DNA of 64,000 nt from Sinohyriopsis cumingii (GCA_028554795.2 CM068829.1:132829325-132893324); one strand, 5' to 3'. Shown: positions 46,555 through 58,670, counted from the first letter of the stretch. Notes: a model not told the origin generated them from the letters alone. Made by a program: numbers and translations.

Positions 46555-47008
46555 TTTGTTATCTTCTAAAACGAAGACCACTTCCTGATATGAAACTTGT
46601 ATTTTGTTCAACCCCTTGATTTATCAACTCTGCTAGTTTTTTATTTGCGGCCTGATTTATTACTTTGCTGACATCTGCAGGCATCACTTCGGGTCTTGGT
46701 AATTTGACCGTTTGTGGTTTTGGTGAACCTCCTTAAGGTTTACGTATTAATCGTGCTAGTCTATCCTTGATTGCCAAGAACGCTTTACTGGCAATGTTAT
46801 CAATAGCGCCAGGAGCTTTATCACGAACAACGTCATTAGCTTTCATTGATAATTGTTTTGCGATTGGTACTGCTTTAGGCGCTATCCTTCTGAATAAACC
46901 CTGAACAACATCACCAAGTCCATCTCCGTAAGTTGCTTTATAGGTTGGTAATCGCGAGTTTACCACGTAGTCTGGTACGTGCCCACGAAGAGAAATGTGT
47001 ACGATCAT
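46555..47008 (-). CDS. small basic Polinton protein, element A
   Basis: From ATG 47008: YKATYGDGLGDVVQGLFRRI followed by APKAVPIAKQLSMKANDVVR and a GAIDNIASKAF segment. The YG.GLGD..RG.FR and AP.A......A.D....GA(I/A) pattern recurs in Polinton proteins encoded next to the capsid gene, probably a virion component. A 91-codon frame runs to 46733, and further protein-like text (PADVSKVINQAANKKLAELI) continues to about 46560. Confidence 0.6.
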
Positions 47009-47029
47009 TTTATTTAATCATTTATTTAT

Positions 47030-47645
47030 CTAACAACTAGTCACTGTGGTAGTTATCAACGAGCTCATCAATAAACTCTCGATATATATCGATATCCATG
47101 ATACCACCTTGAAATAATCGTCGACAAATATCAGCTGCTTCATTAATTATTTCCGGTGAGTTGTTTCCAGCTCGTTTTCCTCCTATGAGAACTTCTAGCC
47201 GTTGCGCATCATTGATGATATTATTATTAGGACAGTTAATAAAACCACTTCCTAAACCACTGACAGTAGGGCCGGGTGTTCCTCATTGAGATCGTCGCTG
47301 CTTGGCTATCACCCGTTGTTTAAACGCTAGGTAATCGGGATCCTTTAGATCAACACGCGAATTTTTAGATGCAAAATATAATGCAGGAAGCCAATTTGTG
47401 AGTGCTACTATGAGGTTTTAGATAACCATCTTTAAAGTCATAACCATGTGCAGCAATCCGAATTAATTTATCCTGGTTAGTAAAAGTATTAAGAGCACTT
47501 TTAGTAAACATTTCTGCAGGTTGGGGTGATAATGATATGGGGGAGGTTTGGATTGAGATTGTCGTTGTTCTGTTTGCTGCAGTGACGAAGGAGGCTGAGG
47601 CTCTTGCTCAGGTGAATAAGGAGGTGAAGAATAAGCTTCGTTTGC
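47030..47645 (-). pseudogene. minor-capsid or other conserved Polinton protein remnant, element A
   Basis: Minus-strand text includes GSGFINCPNNNIINDAQRLE, VLIGGKRAGNNSPEIINEAA and DICRRLFQGGIMDIDIYREF. The LI.GK.AGNNS..I..E...I...L...G.I....Y..F pattern is familiar from Polinton structural genes next to the capsid region. Assignment to a specific virion protein is uncertain. It is broken. This is the outermost recognisable part of element A on this side. Confidence 0.4.
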
Positions 47646-47653
47646 TGCTGCGA

Positions 47654-48476
47654 GTTATAGTTTTAGAGAAATATATTTAAAACGTGAATACGCTGATAAG
47701 CCGGTTTCAAGAGACATTTTGTACAATTGGATATTTCGAATAAGAAAAGGAGGTAAAAAGCATGTTAGGACAGGTAATTATGATTATATTGCATATATAA
47801 GTGAAATAAATAGATATTTAGCGATAGGACAACAACCTATAAAACAACCTAAACCCAAACCTAAACCTGAAATTTCTCTTCAAAATAATTTGACGAATAT
47901 AGGTTTGAATGCTATCGAAAATGCAATAGCAGCACAAGTTTATGCTGCAAATTATAAAAATATAAATAAATATGTAAGAATGAAACATGCTGATTTTTGG
48001 ACAAAAGATGATTAGGTTAGAGATGTATATCTCATTTTTACTAAACAAGATTCTTTCAAAACTGATGACTCTGATTTTCAAACATTTCAAGAAGTATGAA
48101 AGAGAGACCAACCTAAACAACCACAAATTGTAACTGAAGATCAACCACTACAATCTCCTCGACGACAACTTCCTAAATTTCCTCAACCATGACAACAACA
48201 TTCTCAACCGCAAAAATAACCTGAACCTGAAAAAGTTGTAACTGTAGCTATCAGTAAATTTACACCCTTGGCTTTAAAAATTATCAGAGACGCAGATTAT
48301 TCTTTGATAATAGATATTGCTGAGAAATATAATGAAAAAGATAATTATTTGAAACCTGAATATAGATCTTTGTCAGTAAAGATTGGAATAGAGATGCATT
48401 TTTTGTCAAATTTGATTATAAACTTTCAGAAAATCTTGATTTCGTCCGAGCATATATAGATAAAGTTGCTACTCAC
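47654..48476 (+). pseudogene. unrecognised decayed protein at the start of element B
   Basis: A plus-strand frame at 47719-48015 reads MYNWIFRIRKGGKKHVRTGN and, after a KPKPKPK-type linker, IGLNAIENAIAAQVYAANYK. Further protein-like text continues to about 48450 (ISKFTPLALKIIRDADYSLI). A Pro/Gln/Lys-rich stretch separates the halves. No family was recognised. By position it corresponds to the genes upstream of the capsid in element A, but the text does not match them. It is broken. Confidence 0.35.
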
Positions 48477-48482
48477 AATTGA

Positions 48483-49119
48483 ATGGTAAGATTAACAAAA
48501 CTTTCACTGTGGATGCCAGTAATGACTCCATCAATTCCTGAAGAAGAAAATTTAATTAGTTTTATGAATTCAGGTGGAAAATCATTGCTATCCACAGATA
48601 GCACTCAAAGTAATGTTGCTGGGTTATTTACATGGAATATAGCATCAATACAAGGTGTTTCTGCACCGAGCCATATATTTACCGCTTTACAAAATGCTGA
48701 TCGATCAGATTCACAAGAACGTAGTCATATCATATTTGACACACTTGCAGTTAGTGAAGTTTCTTTACCGATAAATGGACATCAAGAACCATCTGAAGAT
48801 ATATTATTAAAGTTTGACCGAAATCATACAGCATGTGCATATCATTGTTTAATGACATTTATGGGACGTGATCAAAATACAGATACTGGTTTACAAATAT
48901 CACAGCGGGATTTTACCACTCTGTATCCGAGCTATTTTTTTTATTGGAGCATATAAATTTATTCAAACAATCTGTTGTTGATATTCACTTTCTATCTCGT
49001 GTAAACCCCCTTGCTGCTAATTTTAGAGCAAGTGTAGTTATACTCAGCGATAAAACAATGTTACTTGAAGGTACTGGGGGACGAATGAGAGTTATTGATG
49101 CTTCAGTAGAAACCATGTA
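48483..49119 (+). pseudogene. major capsid protein remnant, element B
   Basis: TKLSLWMPVMTPSIPEEENL, VAGLFTWNIASIQGVSAPSH, SEVSLPINGHQEPSEDILLK and CLMTFMGRDQNTDTGLQISQ align with the element A capsid at about 60-65 percent by eye. The text runs on to a GGRMRVIDASVETM ending. It is the C-terminal jelly roll only. It is broken. Confidence 0.85.
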
Positions 49120-49143
49120 ATTAAATGGTTCACGATAATTATA

Positions 49144-49539
49144 ATGTCATGTCATCATGTTAGTGTCAGTCTGACTCATGGTCAGATTAAAAAGCTTCAA
49201 TCAAATTCAGCAAAGAGCTGTGGAATAAAAATATCACTAAAAAAGATCAGATCACAGGTGGTCAATAGCGCCAAACAATTAAAAACAGGCGTTAAGCTCA
49301 ATATTGCTGCTGGTGCGGTTAAAGACTCAATCAAAACAGGCGGTATATTTCCGCTTCTTGCAGCTATACCAGCGTTAATAGCTCCTGCAGCTCCAGCTGT
49401 AACAAAAGCAGCTACACTTGGTGCTGTTGGAACTGCTGCTGGGATGGCATTAAAGAAAGCAACAGGATTAGGATTTAAAAAAGAGGAAAGGGTCCAAGAC
49501 TTCCAGGAACTCCTTATTGATACGGAAAAGGTTCGTTAA
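49144..49539 (+). pseudogene. hydrophobic core-type protein, element B
   Basis: Counterpart of 44745-45077: VKDSIKTGGIFPLLAAIPAL followed by an Ala-rich stretch and GMALKKATGLGFKKE. The frame of 131 codons is open and longer at the N-terminus than the element A protein, with extra basic text (LKKIRSQVVNSAKQLKTGVK). It may be nearly whole, but it lies in a broken element. Confidence 0.6.
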
Positions 49540-49547
49540 TCTTTCCA

Positions 49548-49945
49548 ATGTCAAATTTTGATTTACTTGATGCTGCTAAAAAAATTAAATATAAAATATT
49601 TAGAGGTGTTTTTATGCGTGATCAATTACCAGAACGACCAAACAAAATTGAATCCGGTATTATTAATCTTGATAATAGTTCTGGTCAGGTACTCAATGGG
49701 TTGCATACGCAATTGATCACGTGGAATTGTTTATTTTGATTCGTATGGGTTAAGTCCACCAAAAGAATTTATAAGTTACGTGAAATCAATAAAAACTCCA
49801 GTCTGGTATTCAACATTACCAGCACAGAAATAATAGATCCGCCAACATGCGGGCGTGAAGCAATTGCTTTACTCAACGCTATATCTTCATCCACATTACC
49901 AGCTGAGAAAGTTGTTCACGAGTATACAAGTAGCCGCTAATCGTT
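49548..49945 (+). pseudogene. adenain-like protease remnant, element B
   Basis: SNFDLLDAAKKIKYKIFRGV and FMRDQLPERPNKIESGIINL match the start of the element A protease domain. Text farther on contains the Asp/Ser-rich loop and a Cys region (CGREAIALLNAISS) in other frames. It is broken. Confidence 0.7.
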
Positions 49946-49967
49946 TGAAACAGACCTTAAAGTATAA

Positions 49968-50600
49968 TGGTTGACATTTACGGAAGATCTTCCTCTAGAA
50001 AAACACAAAAAATCCGACAGAATAACTCATGATAATGTTAGCACACAGATTAGTGATGAAGTATCTGAATTATTAAATCTTGCAAATGTAGATCCAAGCG
50101 AATTTGTTGTATTTGAAGATAAGCAATGAAAACTAAAAGCAAGCAATCTTTCATTAAAAAAATCTTATCGTTAGAATTAATGGAGTAGCTGAATATAGCG
50201 TATCTGTGTTTGATAATAATGGAAAAATTAAGCCTGGTGTTATTATGTCAACGATATCAGATAGTATTCATGGTCAAGTACAAAGTTTTCGTGATACAAT
50301 GACTAGTTCTCTCAATATGTCTAAAAATAAAATTACTGGTCTTGGAGAAACAGAATGAGACAATGATTGTGTAACGAAGAAATATATCGATAATAAAAAC
50401 CTTCCAATGATAAACTCGTTAAGTTCGGTTAATAATGCAATAACCTAATTTAGAACTGATTATTCTAATCATGTACAATTGTTTCTCGTAGAAACATAAA
50501 TAAATCCATTACTGGATTTTTTGGAAGTCCACCAGCTATTGATATTAAACTCGTTAATTTCAACAATCTAAGTCAATCTTGTACGTGATGCAATTGATGG
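49968..50600 (+). pseudogene. fiber remnant, element B
   Basis: Decayed text contains a VQSFRDTMTSSLNMSKNKIT segment near 50275-50340 followed by GL.....NDCVTKKYID, the same collar repeat as in the element A fiber. It is broken; the C-terminal head region was not recognised. Confidence 0.55.
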
Positions 50601-50824
50601 CAGCTATCAAATAGATCTTGAAAATTATAGTCAGGCTCAATAAGGATATATTTTATACATTTACACCGCAAGTACCTCCTGGATATTTGATTGTACAAGA
50701 GCCTATTAATCCGGCTTATCTACGATGTCATAATCCGCTATTATCAAGGATACATTTCAAACTTACTGACCAATCCGGAAACTTAACTGATTTAAGATAT
50801 GAAAATTTGAGTATAAATTTATAA
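50601..50824 (+). pseudogene. C-terminal end of conserved virion-type protein, element B
   Basis: YTFTPQVPPGYLIVQEPINP, AYLRCHNPLLSRIHFKLTDQ and SGNLTDLRYENLSINL match 41326-41560 of element A. It ends at TAA 50822-50824. Only the C-terminus remains recognisable. Confidence 0.7.
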
Positions 50825-51396
50825 GAAAGATCATAAAAATTTCAGGGTATACTACCATAATTTAACAATTTCATTAAAGATATTAAAAATTTCATTAAAA
50901 GAAAATTACAAAGTTAAAAAAAATAATTTGTTATGCTACTTTTTGGCTAGATTTCTAAGGCAGAATAAAAAAAATCCCATAACAAAGTTAAGGATAATTA
51001 TTCACTTTCACTTTCAGAAATGTTGTCAATAGTTTCACTTTCACAATCCCTTTTAGAAACGTTGTCAATACTTTCATTTTCACAATCACTTTCGTTTTCA
51101 CGATCTGACATAATCTTTCTTAATTGTCTAACACGTGTATTCGTAATATTTTGTTTCGTATTCGTGAGAGAATTCTGATTTATTTTTTCTATCGTGCGTG
51201 AAAGCGATACGAATTTTTCAACTTCTGTATCTTTCACTATCGCCAAGGATAGGAACATAGCCTGCTGAATGAGCGTAATGAATGTGCAGTCTGCTGGTAT
51301 TGTATATCTATCTTCGAATGTACGTTCTTGTAATAATTTAAAATTACAAATAATTTTATCATGACATAGTTCATAATAGCTTTATATTTTTTTAAT

Positions 51397-51482
51397 GCAG
51401 AAATAATATCAATAATGTTTACAAAGTTCATTATAATATATATTATAATGAACTTTACAAATACTATTGCTATTATTTCTGC
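51397..51482. repeat. 86-bp imperfect palindrome
   Basis: GCAGAAATAAT... at 51397 is mirrored by ...ATTATTTCTGC ending at 51482. The central arms (AAAGTTCATTATAATA and its complement) are perfect, with about five mismatches per arm in the outer part. Such a structure could be a cruciform, a small foldback element or an rc-duplication. Confidence 0.85.
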
Positions 51483-51549
51483 AATTATATATATATATAT
51501 CGTATGTTTAACAAAAAAAAACACCCGTAGCATGATGAACGGTTATCAT

Positions 51550-52056
51550 TCATGGGGTCGCTTCATATTCTATTAGCCTTTGTGCCTTTCCATAATGTCC
51601 CTTTGTGAAATCTTTCGTAGGGTCTTCTCGGCACCCCACGATGCTTTTCTTTATGGCTGTCCTTCTTTCAGAATATTTTTGTGTGGGGTACCCTTCAGTA
51701 AGATTTAGAGCTCACATTACTCTACGATTTATTTTTGGAGGCTTAACAAATTCTTTCATAGACATACCCCCAGCGAATCTTCTAAACGAAACGAAATTTT
51801 AGCATATTCAGAAGGTTGTCTATGCCTTTTAATTTCATGCACATCGCCCATATCAAAGCCCCGGGAGAGTGCAAAACGTACTCATCAAGTTCGTCGACGT
51901 GGTGAGGAGATGTACATGAAATCTCTTTAGGCTGGAACCCCGTCTTTCTATACAAAAACCGCGAATATCGCCACCGTCGACAGTATGTTAGTCACGAGAT
52001 CCGAACGCCTACCCTCGAGTATGAGATTTAGCAGCGCAACCACTGCGCTATGTTCT
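51550..52056 (-). mobile_element. possible SINE with tRNA-like head (third family)
   Basis: On the minus strand, CATAGCGCAGTGGTTGCGCT (A-box region, ends at 52052) and GGCGTTCGGATCTCGTGAC (B box, 51991-52009) are spaced as in a tRNA-derived Pol III promoter. The body probably extends towards 51.55 kb, but its 3' end was not defined and it resembles neither SINE-A nor SINE-B. Confidence 0.5.
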
Positions 52057-53906
52057 AATCTTACTGATATACATTTCAGAAATTATTATGAAGTGACCTA
52101 TGCTTGATTTCCTACAGATGATTATTATACTAAGTAAATAAATTACAGCGCAGATTTATTTATGTTTCTAAACACAATGTATAAAATAATTTTACATATA
52201 TACTTCTGACTTGACAAAGTCAGTGTTTAAATGCAGCTATTTACCTAGAGATCTAAAAACAGCTAAGCTGTATTGTACATGCAAAGGTGTGCGTTACCTG
52301 TTTTCTGCCTTGATTATGTCGATAAGTTAAAAGGTACAAATGTCCTTCTACTAATTTGAACTATTATAAAATTATGTTAATCCATTCATATTAATTATCA
52401 CGTAGATGGTTAATAATTAATTAAAATTAAGCAATACCGGAGAAAGATATGCTACAGAGTTATCTCCCTTCTTCAATCAATATGTAGTAACAAGCAAGAT
52501 TATTACTGAACTACTCTTCCTGACAGAGTTTTAGCTTGACAGAGTTATCTCCCTTCAACAATAGAGGTCTCAAAATGATATATAACTTGTTTCTTGATAT
52601 TTTACCCAGCATGAGAAACAGCTTACTTGTTTCATTGCTGACAAAGTTTTTATAAGAGATTTTGGTGTCAGATTCGCTGTAAGGAACACTCTGCTGGGGA
52701 TGATAGAACCCTGCCAACAAGGAAATGGAAGACTGCTATCCCTCTGCCTCCACACCACAAACGGGCCTGTAAACCCGATCATCGTTTACGCTCCCACACA
52801 AAGCGTCTCCACAGATACCAAGGATGAGTTTTACGATGAGTTAAACTCGCTCATCGACAAAATTCCCAAGTAAGAGAACTTGATTTTGCTGGGCGACTTC
52901 AGTGCTAGGGTGGGTGCCGACCATGACTCTTGGCCCTCCTCTCTTCGCAAGTTTGGCATTGGGAAGATGAATGAGAATGGGCAGCGCCTTCTAGAGATGT
53001 GCTCGTACCACGACCTCAGCATCACCAATTCATTCTTTCAGACAAAGCCACAGCACAAAGTGTCTTGGAGGCATCCCCTGTCTAAACACTGGCATCAGGT
53101 GAACTTGATCATGACAAGACGGTCAGCCATGAAGGGTGTGCTTCTTACATGTACCTTCCACAGTGATGACTGCGACACCGACCACTCGCTGGTGTGCTGA
53201 AAAAGTAAGCTTCAGCTGAAGAAGATCCACAGCTGTAGGCAAGAGGGTAAAGCACGCATTGATGTGAGCAAAACGTCACATCCAGAAAAGGCTGAGGAAT
53301 TCACATATGCTCTTAACAAGAAGTTTAATTCAGAACCCCCCAACGGCAGTGCCAAAGAAAGATGGGATCACATCAGAGAGACTGTACAGCACAGCCACAG
53401 GGATCTTTGGTAAGAAGCAATCAAAGAACAATGACTGGTTTAAGGCTAACTCCGCCACACTCACGCCAGCCATAGAAAAGCGTCGCAGTGCTCATCTGCA
53501 ATACAAGCGATCCCACTGCCAGAAGACACTACAGGCATACAGGTCCACCAGAAGAAAAGTGCAGAGATTAGCACGGCAGTGTGACAATGAATACTGGCTT
53601 CAGCTCTGTCAGAGCATCCAGTCAGCAGCAGATATCGGAAACATCAGAGGCATGTACAATGGCATAAAGAAAGCAATGGGTCCTACGAAGAAAGTGACAG
53701 CATCACTGAAGTCTGCCACAGGCGATACCATCCACAACAAGGGCAAGCAGATGGAGCGTTGGGTGGAATCCTACTCTGAACTGTAGTCGAGAGAGAACCA
53801 CGTGACCAATGATGCCCTCAACGCCATTGAAAACCTCCCCCTCATGGTCGACCTGGACAGGAAACCGACAGTAGCCGAACTAAAGAAGGCCTAAGAGAAA
53901 CTGTAC

Positions 53907-54819
53907 TTAGGTAAAGCCCCAGGGAAGGATGGCATCCCAGCAGATGTCATCAAGTGAGGCTGTAGCGTGTTGTTCACACACCTGCACGACCTCCTCTGCC
54001 AGTTCTGGGATGAGGGTGCAGTGCCGCAGGACACGAGAGACGCCAACATCGTAGCCCTGTACAAGAACAAGGGCGACAGAAGGGACTGCAACAACTACAA
54101 GGGCATATCCCTTGTCAGCATCGTGGGTAAAGTTGTCGCACGCGTCATCCTGAACAGACTGCAGACGCTTGCTGACAGAGTGTATCCAGGGTCGCAGAGA
54201 GGTCCACAATCGACATGATCTTCATCGTCAGGCAACTGCAGGAAAAATGCAGAGAACAACACAGATCCCTCTTCCTGGCTTTATAGACCTCACCAAGGCA
54301 TTCGATCTGGTCAGCAGAGACGGACTCTTCACAATCCTGGCGAAAATTTGATGCTCTCCAAAGCTGCTAAGCATACTCCAATCCTTCCACGATGACATGA
54401 AAGGCACAGTGCAGTACGTTCGCTCAACAGCCGACCCCTTTGACATCCGCAGTGGAATGAAACAGGGCTGCGTCCTTGCCCCCACGCTCTTCGTCATCTT
54501 CTTCGCAGTCCTGCTCAAGCACGCTATAGGAACGTCCACAGAAAGGATCTACTTGCACACGCGATCAGACGGCAGACTGTTCAGCCTAGCACGACTGAAG
54601 GCAAAGAGCAAAGTGCGTGAAGTCACCAGCAGGGACATGCCCTTCGCAGACGATGCTGTTCTAGCCACCCAAACACAAGCTGACCTTCAGCGCCTGATGG
54701 ACTGCTTTGCTAAAGCATGCGATGAGTTTGGGTTGACCATAAGCCTAAAGAAAATAAAAGTGATGGTTCAGTACGCGGACCCCCAAGCATCATCATCAAC
54801 AACTACGAACTTGAAGTGA
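53907..54819 (+). pseudogene. LINE reverse transcriptase, RTE-like
   Basis: RT domain from the LGKAPGKDGIPAD motif to FADDAVLATQTQADLQRLMD and FGLTISLKKIKVM. The catalytic Asp pair (ADD) and the upstream DLTKAFD Asp are retained, but several stops and frame shifts (near 53957, 54217, 54350) make it non-functional. Confidence 0.85.
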
Positions 54820-55619
54820 TCAGTCAGTTCATGGACCTCGGCTCTACCATCAACAATAACCTCTCTCTCGATGCTGAGCTCAACAAGCGGATCGGAAAGG
54901 CATCAACAACTCTCTCCAGGTTGTCGCAGATAGTGTGGAACAACAGCATGCTGACCCTGAACACTAAGATCACCGTTTACCGTGCCTGCGTGCTAAGCAC
55001 TCTCCTGTACGCCAGTGAAACCTGGACTCTGTATGCCTCACAAGAGAAAAGACTGAGTGCCTTTCACATGCGATGCCTCCGACGCATACTCGGGATCACC
55101 TGGAGCGATCGAGTAACAAACAACGAGGTGCTCGAACGTGCCAAGATTCTCAGCATGGTCACACTCCTCCGTCAACGTCGCATCAGGTGGCTGAGCCATG
55201 TACGTCGGATGGATGACGGACGGATCCCCAAAGACATTCTTTATTCGTAACTCGCCTCTAGCAAAAAGGCGATCGGACGGCCACATCTCCGCTTCAAGGA
55301 TGTTTGCAGGCGCGACATGAAAGCCCATGACATCAATGTCAACACCTCGGTAGAGCTCGCTCTAGACAGATCAAGCTGGCGACATGCTCTGATCACTGGT
55401 CTGAAAGCCGACGAGGACAAGCTACGCTTGCTAGCTGATAAAAACGATCGTATAGGAAGAAGCAGCAGCTCTAACCAAATCCAGACGCAACCTTCAAGTG
55501 CAGCAAGTGCAGCAAGGACTGCTATTCTCGTGTTGGACTACATAGCTACAGCAGACGCTGCAAAACCACCAACCGGGACATCTCTCAAGGGCACACTTCC
55601 ATCCATAATATCAATTTAA
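54816..55619 (+). pseudogene. LINE C-terminal domain
   Basis: MDLGSTINNNLSLDAELNKR, YASETWTLYASQEKRLSAFH and MRCLRRILGITWSDRVTNNE are the standard post-RT region of RTE-like elements, followed by RQRRIRWLSHVRRMDDGRIP. A break near 55248 separates it from the last segment (ALDRSSWRHALITGLKADED). Confidence 0.85.
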
Positions 55620-55639
55620 ATATATACTTGTCTTAATTA

Positions 55640-58600
55640 TAACATGGAAGAATTATTGTCAGTTATTAAGATTAAGCCTTCTAAAGATCAATTTAATCTT
55701 GACGAAATGTCACCTGACTTACCGGTATGAGCTCTGGTTGATCCGATGAATAAAACTTTGATTAATAATATTGTTGATGCCAAGAAAGAATTTAACAAAC
55801 ATGGTGCATAGTATGTGTGGTCGACGTTCAAAATCATGCGCAACACCGATGGTGTCGACAAAGTGGTCGATGCTATGATGAATGCCAAACGAAAGGCAAC
55901 GATTATTAATTATCTCGAAAATCGAAGCTATTTTTTCAGAGTAAAGTTTATGTATTAGGAGAAACAAACAATAATACTTGGATTATCAGTGACAAACCTG
56001 ACCCTGTCCTTCATAACGAAAACGTTGCCGTATTAAGTAAAAATTCCAAACCAAGAATGTTGACAAACCGTATTATGAAAGAGCATATCCTCTAACCACG
56101 GTTATATATGGAATTTATCCAATAAATGATAAACCCAGCATTAATAATCTAAAGCCGATGAAATTTTCAAAAACAAAATGGTGTAGCAGAACGAGTAACG
56201 GAACATTTTACAAACGCGATACGTGGAAATGGTTTAACGGATAAATGACATACAATAATAAACGAGTGGGGAGAAATAGTTAAAAATACCGGAGCATCTG
56301 TCAAGGACGCCGCTGACCTAAGAAAGAAACTAAAATTTCCAATAATGGTAAAAACAATAACCGGAGTTATTTTGTACAAATCGAAATATAAATCGAAAGG
56401 AGCTTCGATTGAAATTATTGATCATAATGCGCATGCGTGTACTAATGCAGTAACAAAATTTCCACGAAATCGAACTGTTAAATTTTACTAAGGAGTTATA
56501 TTTGATTTCTTAACGAAATAAGTAAAAGTGATCCAATATTGGTATGGTTATTTCAAAGTTCCGATAATGGAAATTATGATCAGTTTGTCCGACCTAATGG
56601 AGATATTTATCGCACAGAATCTCTCCATGAAGAAATGAAAAATCTTGCGCTGAAATATATCTATGATGCTGAAAACTTTTTGAGTAATTGTTTTACCGTT
56701 CCGTCAGTTGCTGCTCATTTTGCTAAAGGGAACAAATCTTGGAAACCAGCACTATTTTATTTTCTTGAAGAAATACAACGCGGCTGTGTCGAATACAGAC
56801 ACGGTGGACAACGGAATACTAAATACGATTATAAGGATATTATTTCGGTTGATATGGCTGCATATTATCCCGGAAGTTCTCTTGGTATGGGTTCTAAATA
56901 TTTTGAGCGATATGGACATCCAATGCACGAGATGACCAGAGTATCGATAAATGGACCATTACCAGTGTTTGACCTGCCTGGATTTGCTTGTATCGAGTCA
57001 TTTAAGTTTGCCGAAAATCTTCATCCGATTTGTTATGTCTGGTTTGGGAAACATTTTTCATAAAATATATGGACACCACCATTATTATTACGGTATATGC
57101 TGGATGTAAAAATATTATTATTGTAACAGTAAGTGAATCAATTATATCGTATTGTCCGCAGAAGGAAGTTTAGTTACCACAACAAAATAAATATTATGAT
57201 GATGAAAATCCTGATATAAATGATTTTGAGAATAACATCGTAAAAGATCTTGGAAGAAAAATAATCGGTAAATTCACCTAAGGAGAATCATATTATCATA
57301 AACGACATTGTACAAGATTTATTACAGATGATGCTGAACTCGAATTTATAATTGCTGATGCAAGGAATATAAAAACGTTTATAAGTCGAAGTAATGTTAA
57401 TTTATCAGACGGAACTAAATTAGGTACAATTGTGAGTTATATTGATGGTGAATCACCGCAGTTTACTCATTTAAGATCTTCAATGCTTACGTACGTTTCG
57501 ATAAATCTATTATCACTGATACATAGAGTTTCTGAGTTTGCTGTCAGAGTCGCTACGGATTCATTTTATATCAATAAAAACATACAGGATTGCTCCAACA
57601 ACTACATTTCGGCACTTATGCATCATGGGGTGAATGGAGAATAAAACAAGAAAATATATTCAATTATTCTGAATCCGCCGACGTTGAAATTAAGGATAGT
57701 TATTACCAAAAACCTAAATATTAAAATTATTATCTGCGCCATCTGTCTTTGATCCTTTAGCTAGACATAAAACAGTTTATCTCAATGGGCCTGGTTGTTC
57801 TGGTAAAACAACTCGTGCGATCGAATTATTCTTGAACAGTTGTTCAGAAATAGTTGTATTAACACTTACACACAGACTTCCAAGAGAAATGAGAGAAATA
57901 CATATTAAATCATGCACTTATCATTAAATTCTTTCGATGGAAGGGAGATAAATCCAGTCCTGAACGAATGGGAGAGAAATGTATTCCAAGGATAATTGTT
58001 TGGGATGAAATGTGCACTATTTCAGTAGAAACGTTAAAAATATTTCTTGATTGGTTTAAAACAAAAAATACCGCTCTAATAATGAGTGGCGATCATGGTC
58101 AACCACCGCCTTTTGTTGGATTGTCTCCACATAAATGGCTAAAGAATTTTTTAGATTTTTATGAAGAAATAACTGATGATCATTGAGCTCTTGATCCAGA
58201 ATGAAGAGAGTTTAAGAAATTAATCAGACTACAGCCGAATAAAATTCAATGTGAAATAATGCGTGAAATAATATCAGAAACATTTATTAATAATTTTGGA
58301 ATTTATGGAGACCAAATGATTTGAAAGTTGCAATTAGAAAGATCGTAATGCACTTCAACAACAGTTATCTATGTTACATAAAGAAACATTTCAAATCTAC
58401 CCGTACCATTGTGTTATCGACCAGCAGATACGCGACGACAGAATATCGATGTTGATATACCAGGATCGTCAGAGAAACAAAATCTTGTATTAAATGGTAT
58501 TGTTTTAGTTCATGTCGGTGTTGTTGAGAGCTCCATATACGCAATGACGATTCATTCATCACAAGGGTTAACCAAGTCTGATAAAAATATTTGGATCGTC

Positions 58601-58670
58601 GATGATCGTATCGAATAGTCAAATTTAGTTTATCTTGCAGTGTATGGAGTCAGAAGAATATCTTAGCTGT
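55640..58670 (+). pseudogene. DNA polymerase B and SF1 helicase locus, element B
   Basis: The counterpart of 36.1-38.5 kb in element A. Starts MEELLSVIKI at 55644. Polymerase motif A: IISVDMAAYYPGSSLGMG, about 56845-56900. Motif B-like DLGRKIIGKF is near 57250, and motif C FAVRVATDSFYI near 57540-57575. Helicase follows: Walker A LNGPGCSGKTTRAIELF (about 57783-57835), motif II IPRIIVWDEMCT (about 57985-58020), motif III ALIMSGDHGQPPPF (about 58075-58115), motif VI YAMTIHSSQGLT (58538-58575). An HNH tail was not recognised here. Broken many times. Confidence 0.78.

Larger units (their letters stand above)
33900..47640 (-). mobile_element. Polinton-like element A (fossil)
   Basis: Family: Polinton/Maverick (polintovirus). 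Parts read on the minus strand from 47.6 kb downwards: minor-capsid-like protein, small basic protein, major capsid protein, hydrophobic core-type protein, adenain-like protease, fiber, coiled-coil protein, a conserved virion-type protein, HTH/coiled-coil protein, polymerase-helicase-HNH locus, packaging ATPase. A free HNH endonuclease, a PLA2 protein and the integrase lie on the plus strand. Broken, with roughly ten breaks; several small genes look whole. Moderately young judging by the many open frames. Terminal repeats were not identified. Confidence 0.85.
50825..52639. other. AT-rich foreign stretch inside element B
   Basis: Holds a minus-strand frame of 86 codons (50998-51258, VEKFVSLSRTIEKINQNSLT then a Ser/Glu/Asp-rich C-terminus with a repeated ESIDN/ETIDN motif), the 86-bp palindrome, a TA run at about 51487-51500 and a SINE head near 52.0 kb. 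No recognised Polinton gene. It may mix secondary insertions with decayed Polinton sequence. Confidence 0.4.
52640..55620 (+). mobile_element. RTE-like LINE inserted in Polinton fossil B
   Basis: 5'-truncated inside the AP endonuclease (frame begins near DKVFIRDFGVRFAVRN at about 52639). Endonuclease motifs: IIVYAPTQ (52780), LILLGDFSARVGADHD (about 52882-52925) and DTDHSLV (53173-53196). RT follows: GKAPGKDGIPADVIK, CNNYKGISLVSIVGKV, FIDLTKAFDLVSRDGL, MKQGCVLAPTLF and the catalytic MPFADDAVLAT (about 54635). A C-terminal region holds a ...CSKCSKDCYSR...SRRC-like zinc finger near 55500-55590. Frame breaks and stops are present throughout (for example in-frame stops near 52870 and 53198, and a frame change near 54815). 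A short A/T-rich end merges with element B text at about 55640. Clade call RTE/RTE-X is tentative. Confidence 0.82.
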
